Shown here piece after piece: positions 1 through 4,779 of a stretch of DNA of 6,649 nt. The notes under the pieces are model-generated. The model saw only the letters and a program-made list of their open reading frames with translations, did no database searches and was not told where the DNA came from. The DNA comes from CBDVBZ01 sp965372355 (lineage in GTDB: Bacteria > Krumholzibacteriota > Krumholzibacteriia > WVZY01): contig CBDVBZ010000169.1 in the NCBI GenBank assembly GCA_965372355.1, positions 1 through 6,649 of the forward strand. Direction: 5' to 3'. Both the position numbers and the translations under genes were made by a program. Positions within the stretch are counted from its first letter, which is position 1. Every line of letters begins with the position of its first letter.

Positions 1-166
1 CCGCCAGCCAGCGACCGGGGCGCGCGAGCGACTGGCTTGCGCTTCGAGGTCGAATGCGCTAACTTGTCCCGGGTCCTTTGCCGCTGGTTCCTGGCTCCGG
101 CGGCGACGGCCGTTTCGCCCTCCGCGGGCCCTTATTCCCAATAGCCATCGTATTTTGCCAACTCAC

Positions 167-174
167 GAGGAGGA
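167..174 (+). promoter_or_regulatory. Shine-Dalgarno sequence that sets the GTG start of the NmrA-like gene
   Basis: GAGGAGGA lies 5 nt before the GTG at 180. It is the only strong ribosome-binding site in the region. It decides the start in favour of GTG 180 over an in-frame TTG at 78, which would add 34 residues in front of the conserved Rossmann beta strand. Confidence 0.85.
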
Positions 175-179
175 TCATC

Positions 180-1130
180 GTGGCTGACAAGAGGATTATT
201 GCAGTGGTGGGTGCAACCGGTGCGCAGGGCGGCGGTCTGGTCCGCGCCATAGTGGGCGACAAAGACGGCGGCTTCACGGTCCGCGCATTGACGAGAGATG
301 TCAATTCGGAGAAGGCACGGGCGCTGGCCGACATCGGCGCCGAGGTTGTACAGGTCGATATCGCCGACAGGGCGAGCATCTACAAGGCGTTCGAAGGGGC
401 GTATGGCGCGTTTTGCGTGACGTTCTTCTGGGAGCACTTCTCACCCGAGAAGGAAGTGGGCGATGCGACCCGTATGGCCGAGGCCGCGAAGCAGGCGGGT
501 TTGAAACACGTCATCTGGTCCACGCTCGAGGACACACGCAAGTGGGTCCCTCTCGAGGACGATCGGATGCCGACACTGATGGACAACTACAAGGTGCCGC
601 ACTTCGACGCCAAGGGCGAGGCGGATCAGATCTTCACCGACCTCGGCGTGCCCACCACCCATCTGCTCACATCCTTCTACTGGGAAAACTTCATCTATTT
701 CGGGATGGGGCCGAAGAAGGGTGAAGACGGCAAGTACGCGATTACGTTCCCAATGGATGACAAAAAGCTGCCCGGCATCGCCAGCGAGGATATCGGCAGG
801 TGTGCGTATGGAATCTTCAAGGGCGGTGAGGAGAACATCGGCAAGAGGGTCGGTATTTCGGGCGAGCAGTTGACTGGCGAGGAGATGGCCGCCGCGTTTA
901 CCCGGGTGTTGGGTAAAGACGTGGGCTATAACGCGATACCCCCTGAGGTCTATCGCAGCTTCGATTTCCCCGGCGCCGAGGACCTGGGCAACATGTTCCA
1001 GTTCAAGCGGGACTTCGATACGGACTTCTGTGGGGCTCGCAAGCCGGATGTGGCCCGCAGCCTCAACCCGTCGCTCCAGACATTTGGCGACTGGCTCGCC
1101 CAAAACGCCGGCCGAATCCCGCTGGAGTAG
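180..1130 (+). CDS. NmrA/HSCARG-like NAD(P)-binding Rossmann protein
   Basis: This 316-aa protein belongs to the atypical short-chain dehydrogenase group that includes NmrA and human HSCARG (NMRAL1). Family members bind NADP(H) and often sense redox state rather than catalyse a known reaction. The start MADKRIIAVVGATGAQGG carries the glycine-rich dinucleotide loop GxxGxxG (G11, G14, G17). An Arg at about residue 39 (RALTRD), after the second beta strand, fits a preference for NADP. Later come GLKHVIWSTLED (about 107-118) and VPHFDAKGEAD (about 139-149), both typical of this family, where the classical YxxxK catalytic pair is absent. There is no signal peptide or membrane segment, so it should be cytosolic. 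The length is normal for the family. The GTG start is chosen for its strong ribosome-binding site. The gene appears monocistronic. The family assignment is firm; the substrate and cellular role are unknown. Confidence 0.9.
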   Translation: MADKRIIAVVGATGAQGGGLVRAIVGDKDGGFTVRALTRDVNSEKARALADIGAEVVQVDIADRASIYKAFEGAYGAFCVTFFWEHFSPEKEVGDATRMAEAAKQAGLKHVIWSTLEDTRKWVPLEDDRMPTLMDNYKVPHFDAKGEADQIFTDLGVPTTHLLTSFYWENFIYFGMGPKKGEDGKYAITFPMDDKKLPGIASEDIGRCAYGIFKGGEENIGKRVGISGEQLTGEEMAAAFTRVLGKDVGYNAIPPEVYRSFDFPGAEDLGNMFQFKRDFDTDFCGARKPDVARSLNPSLQTFGDWLAQNAGRIPLE

Positions 1131-1180
1131 GGGCGGAGCATGACATTTCTACATGTGGTTGACAAGGGATGGAGTAGGGC

Positions 1181-1209
1181 TTGACAGGGGGGGCGCATTG
1201 GTGTATCTT
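1181..1209 (+). promoter_or_regulatory. sigma70-type promoter (TTGACA-N17-TATCTT)
   Basis: A perfect -35 hexamer TTGACA (1181-1186) and a -10-like TATCTT (1204-1209) are separated by exactly 17 bp. Transcription would begin near 1216-1217. A second TTGACA lies 22 bp upstream at 1159-1164 within a short direct repeat (TTGACA followed by a purine and GG), but it has no matching -10. The promoter faces a stem-loop, then a terminator (1275-1298), then the cold-shock gene. Confidence 0.7.
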
Positions 1210-1216
1210 CTCGCGC

Positions 1217-1298
1217 AGAGTCGGAATGGGACGCACAAGTGGCAGGTGCGTTGTAGTAGAGTCAATCATTAGGACCCCGGCTGATCGCCGGGGTTTTT
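1217..1298 (+). ncRNA. candidate small RNA, or terminated leader of the cold-shock gene
   Basis: The interval runs from a predicted transcription start to the end of an intrinsic terminator, about 82 nt, with no plausible reading frame. Inside it ACGCAC (1231-1236) pairs with GTGCGT (1246-1251) around a 9-nt loop. A mostly unpaired stretch follows, and then the terminator hairpin. Promoter, short structured body and Rho-independent terminator are the usual layout of a bacterial small RNA. I do not recognise a known RNA family. The alternative is an attenuator in a roughly 235-nt leader of the cold-shock gene. The element is inferred from sequence architecture only. Confidence 0.45.
1275..1298 (+). 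terminator. intrinsic terminator upstream of the cold-shock gene
   Basis: CCCCGGC (1275-1281) and GCCGGGG (1287-1293) form a perfect 7-bp GC-rich stem with a 5-nt loop, followed directly by TTTTT (1294-1298). It could also stop read-through from the NmrA-like gene, which ends 144 nt upstream. It lies between a good promoter and the cold-shock gene, so it either ends a small RNA or attenuates the downstream gene. Confidence 0.88.
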
Positions 1299-1450
1299 CT
1301 GTTCTCACCGACAGAAAGCGGATGACGGAGCCACAACACGGGTTCGATTGGGTGGGGGAAAGGGTTGTCCGCGTGGATCGAGTAGTCGGTAGGTACGGTA
1401 AGGCCGGACTCCGAACTACAGTAACACATACCAAAACAAGGAGTGCGGCA
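1299..1450 (+). other. region between the first terminator and the cold-shock gene
   Basis: No protein gene is visible here. TTTCTGT (1296-1302) and ACAGAAA (1311-1317) form a perfect 7-bp inverted repeat with an 8-nt loop, and its left arm overlaps the U-tract of the preceding terminator. A TTGTCC at 1365-1370 is a weak -35 candidate without a convincing -10. AAGGAG (1438-1443) is the ribosome-binding site of the cold-shock gene. If the upstream terminator is efficient, the gene's own promoter should lie here, but I cannot place it. Confidence 0.5.
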
Positions 1451-1666
1451 ATGGGACGTACGACTGGCACAGTGAAGTGGTTTGACGACGCCAAGGGTTA
1501 TGGTTTCATCACCCCGTCGGATGGAACAAAGGACTGCTTTGTTCATCATTCGGCGATTCAGGGCGAAGGCTTCAAATCACTGAACGAGGGCGACCGCGTG
1601 GAGTTCGAGGTTGTTGAAGGCAAGAAAGGGCCGTCCGCGGAGAACGTCAACAAGGTAAGCGACTAA
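1451..1666 (+). CDS. csp: cold-shock domain protein (CspA family)
   Basis: This is a 71-aa single-domain OB-fold protein that binds single-stranded RNA and DNA. Members act as RNA chaperones that melt mRNA structure, often at low temperature or in stationary phase. The start MGRTTGTVKWFDDAKGYGFI holds the conserved W10/F11 and the RNP1 motif KGYGFI (15-20). RNP2 is DCFVHH (28-33), in which a Cys replaces the more usual Val or Ile; the aromatic and His contact residues are intact. The C-terminal half follows the family pattern (EGDRVEFEV, then GPSAENV). The length is standard. AAGGAG ends 7 nt before the ATG and fixes the start. Two intrinsic terminators follow, so the transcript ends here. 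Cold induction cannot be judged from sequence, but the structured upstream region would suit post-transcriptional control. Confidence 0.96.
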   Translation: MGRTTGTVKWFDDAKGYGFITPSDGTKDCFVHHSAIQGEGFKSLNEGDRVEFEVVEGKKGPSAENVNKVSD

Positions 1667-1677
1667 GTCGATAATGG

Positions 1678-1720
1678 GCGGTGGCGATCGGGTCTCCGGT
1701 TGCCACCGCTTCCTTTTTTT
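1678..1720 (+). terminator. first intrinsic terminator after the cold-shock gene
   Basis: GCGGTGGC (1678-1685) pairs perfectly with GCCACCGC (1702-1709). An inner CGG/CCG pairing lies between them. A T-rich tail with seven consecutive T follows (1710-1720). It begins 11 nt after the stop codon of the cold-shock gene. Confidence 0.92.
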
Positions 1721-1726
1721 GTGATG

Positions 1727-1762
1727 CCCTGCAACGAGTTGTGTTGCGGGGTTTTTCTTTTT
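1727..1762 (+). terminator. second, tandem intrinsic terminator after the cold-shock gene
   Basis: CCCTGCAAC (1727-1735) pairs with GTTGCGGGG (1743-1751) through one T-G wobble, with a 7-nt loop. TTTTTCTTTTT follows. Neither this nor the preceding hairpin has a T-run in the minus orientation, so they do not terminate the convergent gene at 1820-2728. Confidence 0.88.
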
Positions 1763-1819
1763 GTCATTCCGTTTCGCGCGATGATGGGCTGCGCGCGCCT
1801 CGAGTGGTGACCGGGTCCG

Positions 1820-2728
1820 TTACTGGACGAGTGACGAATACACCCATCCCTCCTGGCCGTCCCGGGTCTCGATCTTGTACCAGTTGTTGCGTCGCTCGAG
1901 CACGGTGAGCCTGTCGCCTCGATGGGCCGTGGCCAGCACGTCTGACTGGGTGGTGTGGAATGCACGGATGTTCACCGTCGATCCAAGCACCTGAACTTTG
2001 TCGGTGCCTCCGGGGCCCGACCACCAGGACGCAGGTTGCGCAAACGCGCTTGCCATGACGGCGAGCAGTCCGAGCACGAGCATCGTCCGGTAGAGGTCGA
2101 TCGTCATCAGCCGCTTGACCCTCAGTCTGTTGAACAGCGCGTAGACGATGGCACCCCCGACGATCGCGCACGACCAGAAAAGCGGCTGGCTGCCGATGAG
2201 CCGGAATACCGCAATCGCCGAAAAGAGCAGGAAGAAGGCGGGAAGGACGACCTTTATGTCCTCGCGCGTCTGCCGATCGACAAAAAACCCTTTGAGTCTT
2301 TCCGAAAACGGAGGTCTGGGAACATCGCGGAACCGCTCCAAGTGCTCCTCGCGCATCGCTTCGAGCTGAGTCGTGACTTCCTGGAGCCGGCGAAGAGATT
2401 CCCGCACCAATGCGTTGTTCGCCGCGATATCTGAGCTGCAATGCGGGCACTTGTTTGCCTTGATGTTGACGTACATGGCGCAAGCCGGACACAGTGTCTG
2501 ATTGCCTCTCCTGACGTTCTCTTTCTTGAATTCCCTGAGCCGGGTGGCGTCCCACTGGAGGGTGTCCTGGTCGTTGTTCAGCTCGTCGCCCGGATCGGGC
2601 GCGGCAATGTCTTCCGCCAGGTTGGCCATCTCTTCGATGGGACCTGCCACGTCCTCTACGGGACCGGACACGCCTTCTGTTGGTTTGGCCACATCGGGTG
2701 CGGGCGGCGCAAATTCGTCGGTTTTCAT
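1820..2728 (-). CDS. zinc-ribbon, coiled-coil, membrane protein with C-terminal bacterial SH3 domain
   Basis: This 302-aa protein has a mosaic layout and no recognised overall family. Residues 12-46 are five degenerate 7-residue repeats rich in P, A, E and D. Residues 80-97 form a zinc ribbon (CPAC-x10-CPHC). Residues 104-135 look like a coiled coil. Hydrophobic segments lie near 158-178, 183-200 and 215-231. Residues 245-302 are a bacterial SH3 domain (VNIRAF, then GDRLTVLERRNNWYKIE, then EGWVYSSLVQ). The positive-inside pattern (NRLRVKR at 200-206) puts the zinc ribbon in the cytosol and the SH3 domain outside, where such domains often bind cell-wall glycan or peptide. The third segment ends ASAFAQ, which resembles a signal-peptidase site. 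The ATG is chosen over an in-frame ATG 10 codons upstream because GAGGTG sits 5 nt before it. A sensor or scaffold linking cytosol and envelope is a guess. Confidence 0.88.
   Translation of the reverse strand: MKTDEFAPPAPDVAKPTEGVSGPVEDVAGPIEEMANLAEDIAAPDPGDELNNDQDTLQWDATRLREFKKENVRRGNQTLCPACAMYVNIKANKCPHCSSDIAANNALVRESLRRLQEVTTQLEAMREEHLERFRDVPRPPFSERLKGFFVDRQTREDIKVVLPAFFLLFSAIAVFRLIGSQPLFWSCAIVGGAIVYALFNRLRVKRLMTIDLYRTMLVLGLLAVMASAFAQPASWWSGPGGTDKVQVLGSTVNIRAFHTTQSDVLATAHRGDRLTVLERRNNWYKIETRDGQEGWVYSSLVQ
2591..2695 (-). repeat. five degenerate 21-bp tandem repeats coding for 7-residue units
   Basis: The encoded units are DVAKPTE, GVSGPVE, DVAGPIE, EMANLAE and DIAAPDP. The second and third are closest in DNA as well as protein. 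The tract forms an acidic, probably flexible N-terminal arm of the zinc-ribbon/SH3 protein. It looks like slippage-type expansion of a short coding unit followed by divergence. Confidence 0.7.
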
Positions 2729-2733
2729 GTTCC

Positions 2734-2739
2734 CACCTC
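2734..2739 (-). promoter_or_regulatory. Shine-Dalgarno sequence of the zinc-ribbon/SH3 gene
   Basis: GAGGTG on the minus strand ends 5 nt before the ATG at 2728. It supports that start rather than the in-frame ATG at 2758, which has no comparable site. Confidence 0.75.
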
Positions 2740-2768
2740 GTGTGCTTCGACCGTGCAAACCCGCATTT

Positions 2769-2782
2769 CATATACAGATATG
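2769..2782. promoter_or_regulatory. AT-rich palindrome in the divergent intergenic region, possible operator
   Basis: CATAT and ATATG form perfect 5-bp arms around ACAG. The site lies 41 bp before the minus-strand ATG and about 90 bp before the TATAAT of the radical SAM gene. It could be an operator or part of the minus-strand promoter. No confident -35/-10 pair is visible for the minus-strand gene. Confidence 0.3.
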
Positions 2783-2872
2783 CAGAAAGGCCTGTGATTG
2801 AACTATGGATTCGGTTTCGGAATAATGGCATAGCAAAATGCGATCCAAATCCCGGGGCCAGCGTTAACCTGT

Positions 2873-2878
2873 TATAAT
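2873..2878 (+). promoter_or_regulatory. -10 element (TATAAT) of the radical SAM gene
   Basis: A perfect TATAAT ends 10 nt before the ATG at 2889. Transcription would begin near 2885, leaving a leader of only a few nucleotides. No good -35 lies at the expected distance, and no Shine-Dalgarno sequence precedes the ATG, which agrees with a nearly leaderless mRNA. Confidence 0.55.
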
Positions 2879-2888
2879 AACGGCGTCC

Positions 2889-3884
2889 ATGTCCGAAACC
2901 CACCGCTCGCGAGGAGCAATCGATCCGCGTTTCGTCCTGACGCCGTTCGAGCCGGCGTACCGGGCGCTGTCCGCCTCGGACATCGACGAGCGGGTCCGGG
3001 CGGGCCTGCTCGAGTTGGGGGACTGCTGCGCCTGTCCGCGGGATTGCCACATCGATCGTATGGCCGGTGAGACCCGCGTTTGCAACACAGGGCGCTATGC
3101 GCGGGTATCGAGCGCTTTCCCACACTTCGGCGAGGAAGACTGCCTGCGGGGTCGAAATGGCTCGGGGACGATCTTCTTTAGCTTCTGTAACCTTCGCTGC
3201 GTCTTCTGCCAGAACTGGGATATCAGCCAGCGGGCGGGCGGCGCCGAATGCCCTCCGGAAACGATCGCCGATATCATGATCGAGCTGCAGGATCGCCGTT
3301 GCCACAACATCAACTTCGTGACACCGGAACATGTCGTCCCCCAGGTCATCGAAGCGATCGCGCAGGCGATCCCGCGCGGCCTGTCGTTGCCGATCGTCTA
3401 CAACACGAGCGCCTACGATTCGATCGAATCGCTGAGGCTGCTGGATGGAATTGTTGATATCTATATGCCGGATTTCAAATTCTGGAAACGTGAGACCGCG
3501 CGACGCCTGGGCAAGGCAAAGGACTACCCGGAGAGGGCGCGGGAAGCGATCGCGGAGATGAATCGCCAGGTCGGTCCGCTTCGGTTTGGTCCGGATGGCG
3601 TCGCGAGGCGAGGGGTGCTGATCCGGCATCTCGTCATGCCGGGGCTCGGAGACGAATCGGAGGCAATATTCCGCTGGCTGGCCGATGAGGTTTCGCCGGA
3701 CACGTATGTCAATATCATGGGGCAGTATCGCCCCGCGTTTCAGGTTGGCCAGACCGACCGCAGGGGCAAGATGAGGTACGATGACATCAACCGCCGGCCG
3801 GGGGGAACTGAAATCAGTGACGCCTGCGAGGCGGCCGTGCGGGCAGGTCTCTGGCGATTCGATGAACGTCACATGATGACGTAG
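2889..3884 (+). CDS. radical SAM protein, PflX-like (COG1313) family
   Basis: This 331-aa protein matches the conserved COG1313 family, annotated as putative pyruvate formate-lyase activating enzyme (PflX) although its real substrate is unknown. The cluster motif CNLRCVFC (C100, C104, C107) is the CxxxCxxC that binds the [4Fe-4S] cluster and S-adenosylmethionine. GSGTIFFSFCN precedes it and QNWDISQ follows it. Upstream lies a second group of Cys (C46, C47, C49, C53, C65, C85) in the family pattern CxxCPRxC...C, which may bind another metal or cluster. Other family signatures are INFVTPEHVVPQ (about 139-150), PIVYNTSAYDS (about 172-182), GIVDIYMPDFKFW (about 191-203), EMNRQVG and GVLIRHLVMPG. 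It is cytosolic, of normal length, and apparently transcribed alone. No formate-lyase-type glycyl radical enzyme is encoded in the window, so the PFL-activase label should not be taken literally. Confidence 0.93.
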   Translation: MSETHRSRGAIDPRFVLTPFEPAYRALSASDIDERVRAGLLELGDCCACPRDCHIDRMAGETRVCNTGRYARVSSAFPHFGEEDCLRGRNGSGTIFFSFCNLRCVFCQNWDISQRAGGAECPPETIADIMIELQDRRCHNINFVTPEHVVPQVIEAIAQAIPRGLSLPIVYNTSAYDSIESLRLLDGIVDIYMPDFKFWKRETARRLGKAKDYPERAREAIAEMNRQVGPLRFGPDGVARRGVLIRHLVMPGLGDESEAIFRWLADEVSPDTYVNIMGQYRPAFQVGQTDRRGKMRYDDINRRPGGTEISDACEAAVRAGLWRFDERHMMT

Positions 3885-3941
3885 TGTACTTGTAGACCGC
3901 GGAGAGGTCGTGATGGCCAGGGGCTCCGGAAAAAGTCGAGT

Positions 3942-3985
3942 CTAACGGTCTTCTCACAAAAATCTAATGATCCCTGAACGATCGC
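3942..3985 (+). promoter_or_regulatory. candidate PhoB operator: 11-bp direct repeats upstream of phoB
   Basis: Cores CTAAC (3942), CTCAC (3953), CTAAT (3964) and the weaker TGAAC (3975) occur at exact 11-bp intervals. Pho boxes bound by PhoB-type regulators are direct repeats spaced 11 bp, and cyanobacterial ones carry a similar CTTAAC-like core. The third unit starts 23 bp before a TATTAT (3987-3992), so it takes the place of a -35. This implies autoregulation of phoBR. The function is inferred from spacing, position and the adjacent gene. Confidence 0.65.
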
Positions 3986-3986
3986 G

Positions 3987-3992
3987 TATTAT
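3987..3992 (+). promoter_or_regulatory. -10 element of the phoBR promoter
   Basis: TATTAT matches TATAAT at five of six positions and lies just after the repeat array. No TTGACA-like -35 is present, as expected for an activator-dependent Pho promoter. The start would be near 3999, giving a leader of about 75 nt. Confidence 0.55.
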
Positions 3993-4025
3993 GATGCCGT
4001 TGAAATCAGAGAGGTGAATTCTCCG

Positions 4026-4070
4026 TTGTTGCTTTCTGTTTCGATGCGCATGGACTCAACGGTTTGTTAG
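4026..4070 (+). CDS. possible 14-aa leader peptide upstream of phoB
   Basis: A TTG at 4026 lies 8 nt after GAGGTGA (4011-4017), a good ribosome-binding site. It opens a frame (LLLSVSMRMDSTVC) that stops at TAG 4068-4070, in the same frame as phoB and 3 nt before its ATG. The phoB ATG has no Shine-Dalgarno sequence, so terminating ribosomes could restart there. The TTG start and short length make chance possible. An internal ATG at 4044 is an alternative start without its own binding site. Confidence 0.3.
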   Translation: MLLSVSMRMDSTVC

Positions 4071-4073
4071 ATC

Positions 4074-4766
4074 ATGGTCCTAAAACAACAGACGATTCTG
4101 GTCGTCGATGACGAAGAGGACATACTCGAGCTTCTCGAATACAACCTGACGAAAGAGGGGTTTCGCGTCGTCAAGGTGTCGAGCGGCGAGGATGCCATGG
4201 AGGCGGCCCGAAAGGGCAAGCCCGACCTGGTTGTCCTGGACTTGATGCTACCCGGCCTTAGCGGGCTCGAGGTTTGCAAAGCGCTCAAGAGGGACTCGCA
4301 GACGGCGGTTATACCGATCGTTATGCTGACGGCAAAGGGGGAAGAGGCCGACGTGGTTCTGGGTCTGGAGCTGGGAGCGGCTGACTATATCACGAAGCCC
4401 TTCAGCCCCCGTGTGCTGGTTGCAAGGGTGCGCGCCGTCCTCAGACGACAAAAAGACGCCTCCGGTGGTGATGACGAACCGATCCGTATCCACGAGATCG
4501 AGATCAATCCGGGGCGTCACGAGGTTGTTGTCGATGGCAAGCCGGCTTGTCTGACGTTCACCGAGTTCCGCATCCTGTATCTGCTGGCCCGCCGCCCGGG
4601 CTGGGTGTTCACGCGTTATCAGATCGTGGAAGCCGTACGGGGAGAGGACTACGCGGTGACGGACCGGGCTGTGGACGTGCAGATCGTGGGGCTGAGGAAG
4701 AAGCTCGGCGAGTTTGGCAAATACGTAGAGACGGTTCGGGGAGTTGGCTACCGGTTCAAGGAGTAG
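4074..4766 (+). CDS. phoB: phosphate-type response regulator PhoB (OmpR/PhoB family)
   Basis: This 230-aa DNA-binding response regulator is the output half of a two-component system. The receiver domain (about 5-122) has the acidic pocket D12/D13, phospho-acceptor D56 (VVLDLMLPG), T85 and K107 (TKPFSP). The winged-helix domain (about 137-230) ends in RAVDVQIVGLRKKLG and ETVRGVGYRF, the recognition helix and wing typical of PhoB. All key residues are present and the length is standard. The ATG is placed right before the first receiver strand, as in relatives, although it lacks a ribosome-binding site. phoR starts 13 nt after the stop, so the two are co-transcribed. The 11-bp repeat array upstream suggests autoregulation. 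In the family PhoB~P activates phosphate-starvation genes. Phosphate rather than another signal is inferred from similarity to PhoB/PhoR and from the operator spacing. Confidence 0.92.
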   Translation: MVLKQQTILVVDDEEDILELLEYNLTKEGFRVVKVSSGEDAMEAARKGKPDLVVLDLMLPGLSGLEVCKALKRDSQTAVIPIVMLTAKGEEADVVLGLELGAADYITKPFSPRVLVARVRAVLRRQKDASGGDDEPIRIHEIEINPGRHEVVVDGKPACLTFTEFRILYLLARRPGWVFTRYQIVEAVRGEDYAVTDRAVDVQIVGLRKKLGEFGKYVETVRGVGYRFKE

Positions 4767-4773
4767 GGGAGAG
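4766..4773 (+). promoter_or_regulatory. Shine-Dalgarno sequence that sets the GTG start of phoR
   Basis: GGGGAGAG starts on the last base of the phoB stop codon and ends 6 nt before GTG 4780. It favours this start over an in-frame TTG at 4744 inside phoB, which would add 12 residues unlike the family N-terminus. Confidence 0.7.
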
Positions 4774-4779
4774 CCTACG

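Noticed and set aside
3..62. Possible C-terminal end of a gene entering from the left (frame stopping at TAA 60-62)
   Set aside because: Only about 19 codons are visible, other frames are also open, and there is no motif to support it.
78..179. N-terminal extension of the NmrA-like protein from TTG 78
   Set aside because: A strong ribosome-binding site serves GTG 180, and the family starts right at the Rossmann strand. The extra 34 residues do not look like a targeting signal.
441..1103. A 220-codon open frame antisense to the NmrA-like gene
   Set aside because: The plus-strand gene has clear family motifs along its whole length, while the antisense translation matches nothing I recognise.
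1333..1357. tRNA-like GGTTCGATT resembling a T-loop
   Set aside because: The flanking bases do not form a 5-bp T-stem, and no acceptor or anticodon arm can be drawn around it.
1181..1450. N-terminal extension of the cold-shock protein by up to 90 residues
   Set aside because: The frame crosses a promoter and a terminator. The 71-aa form has the standard length and a proper ribosome-binding site.
1764..3872. A 702-codon open frame on the minus strand spanning the zinc-ribbon/SH3 gene and the radical SAM gene
   Set aside because: It overlaps two well-supported genes, has low-complexity Arg-rich translation typical of a GC-rich shadow frame, and shows no recognisable domain.
3895..3915. Weak inverted repeat GACC/GGTC after the radical SAM gene as a terminator
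   Set aside because: The stem is only 4 bp and no T-run follows, so it is not a convincing terminator.
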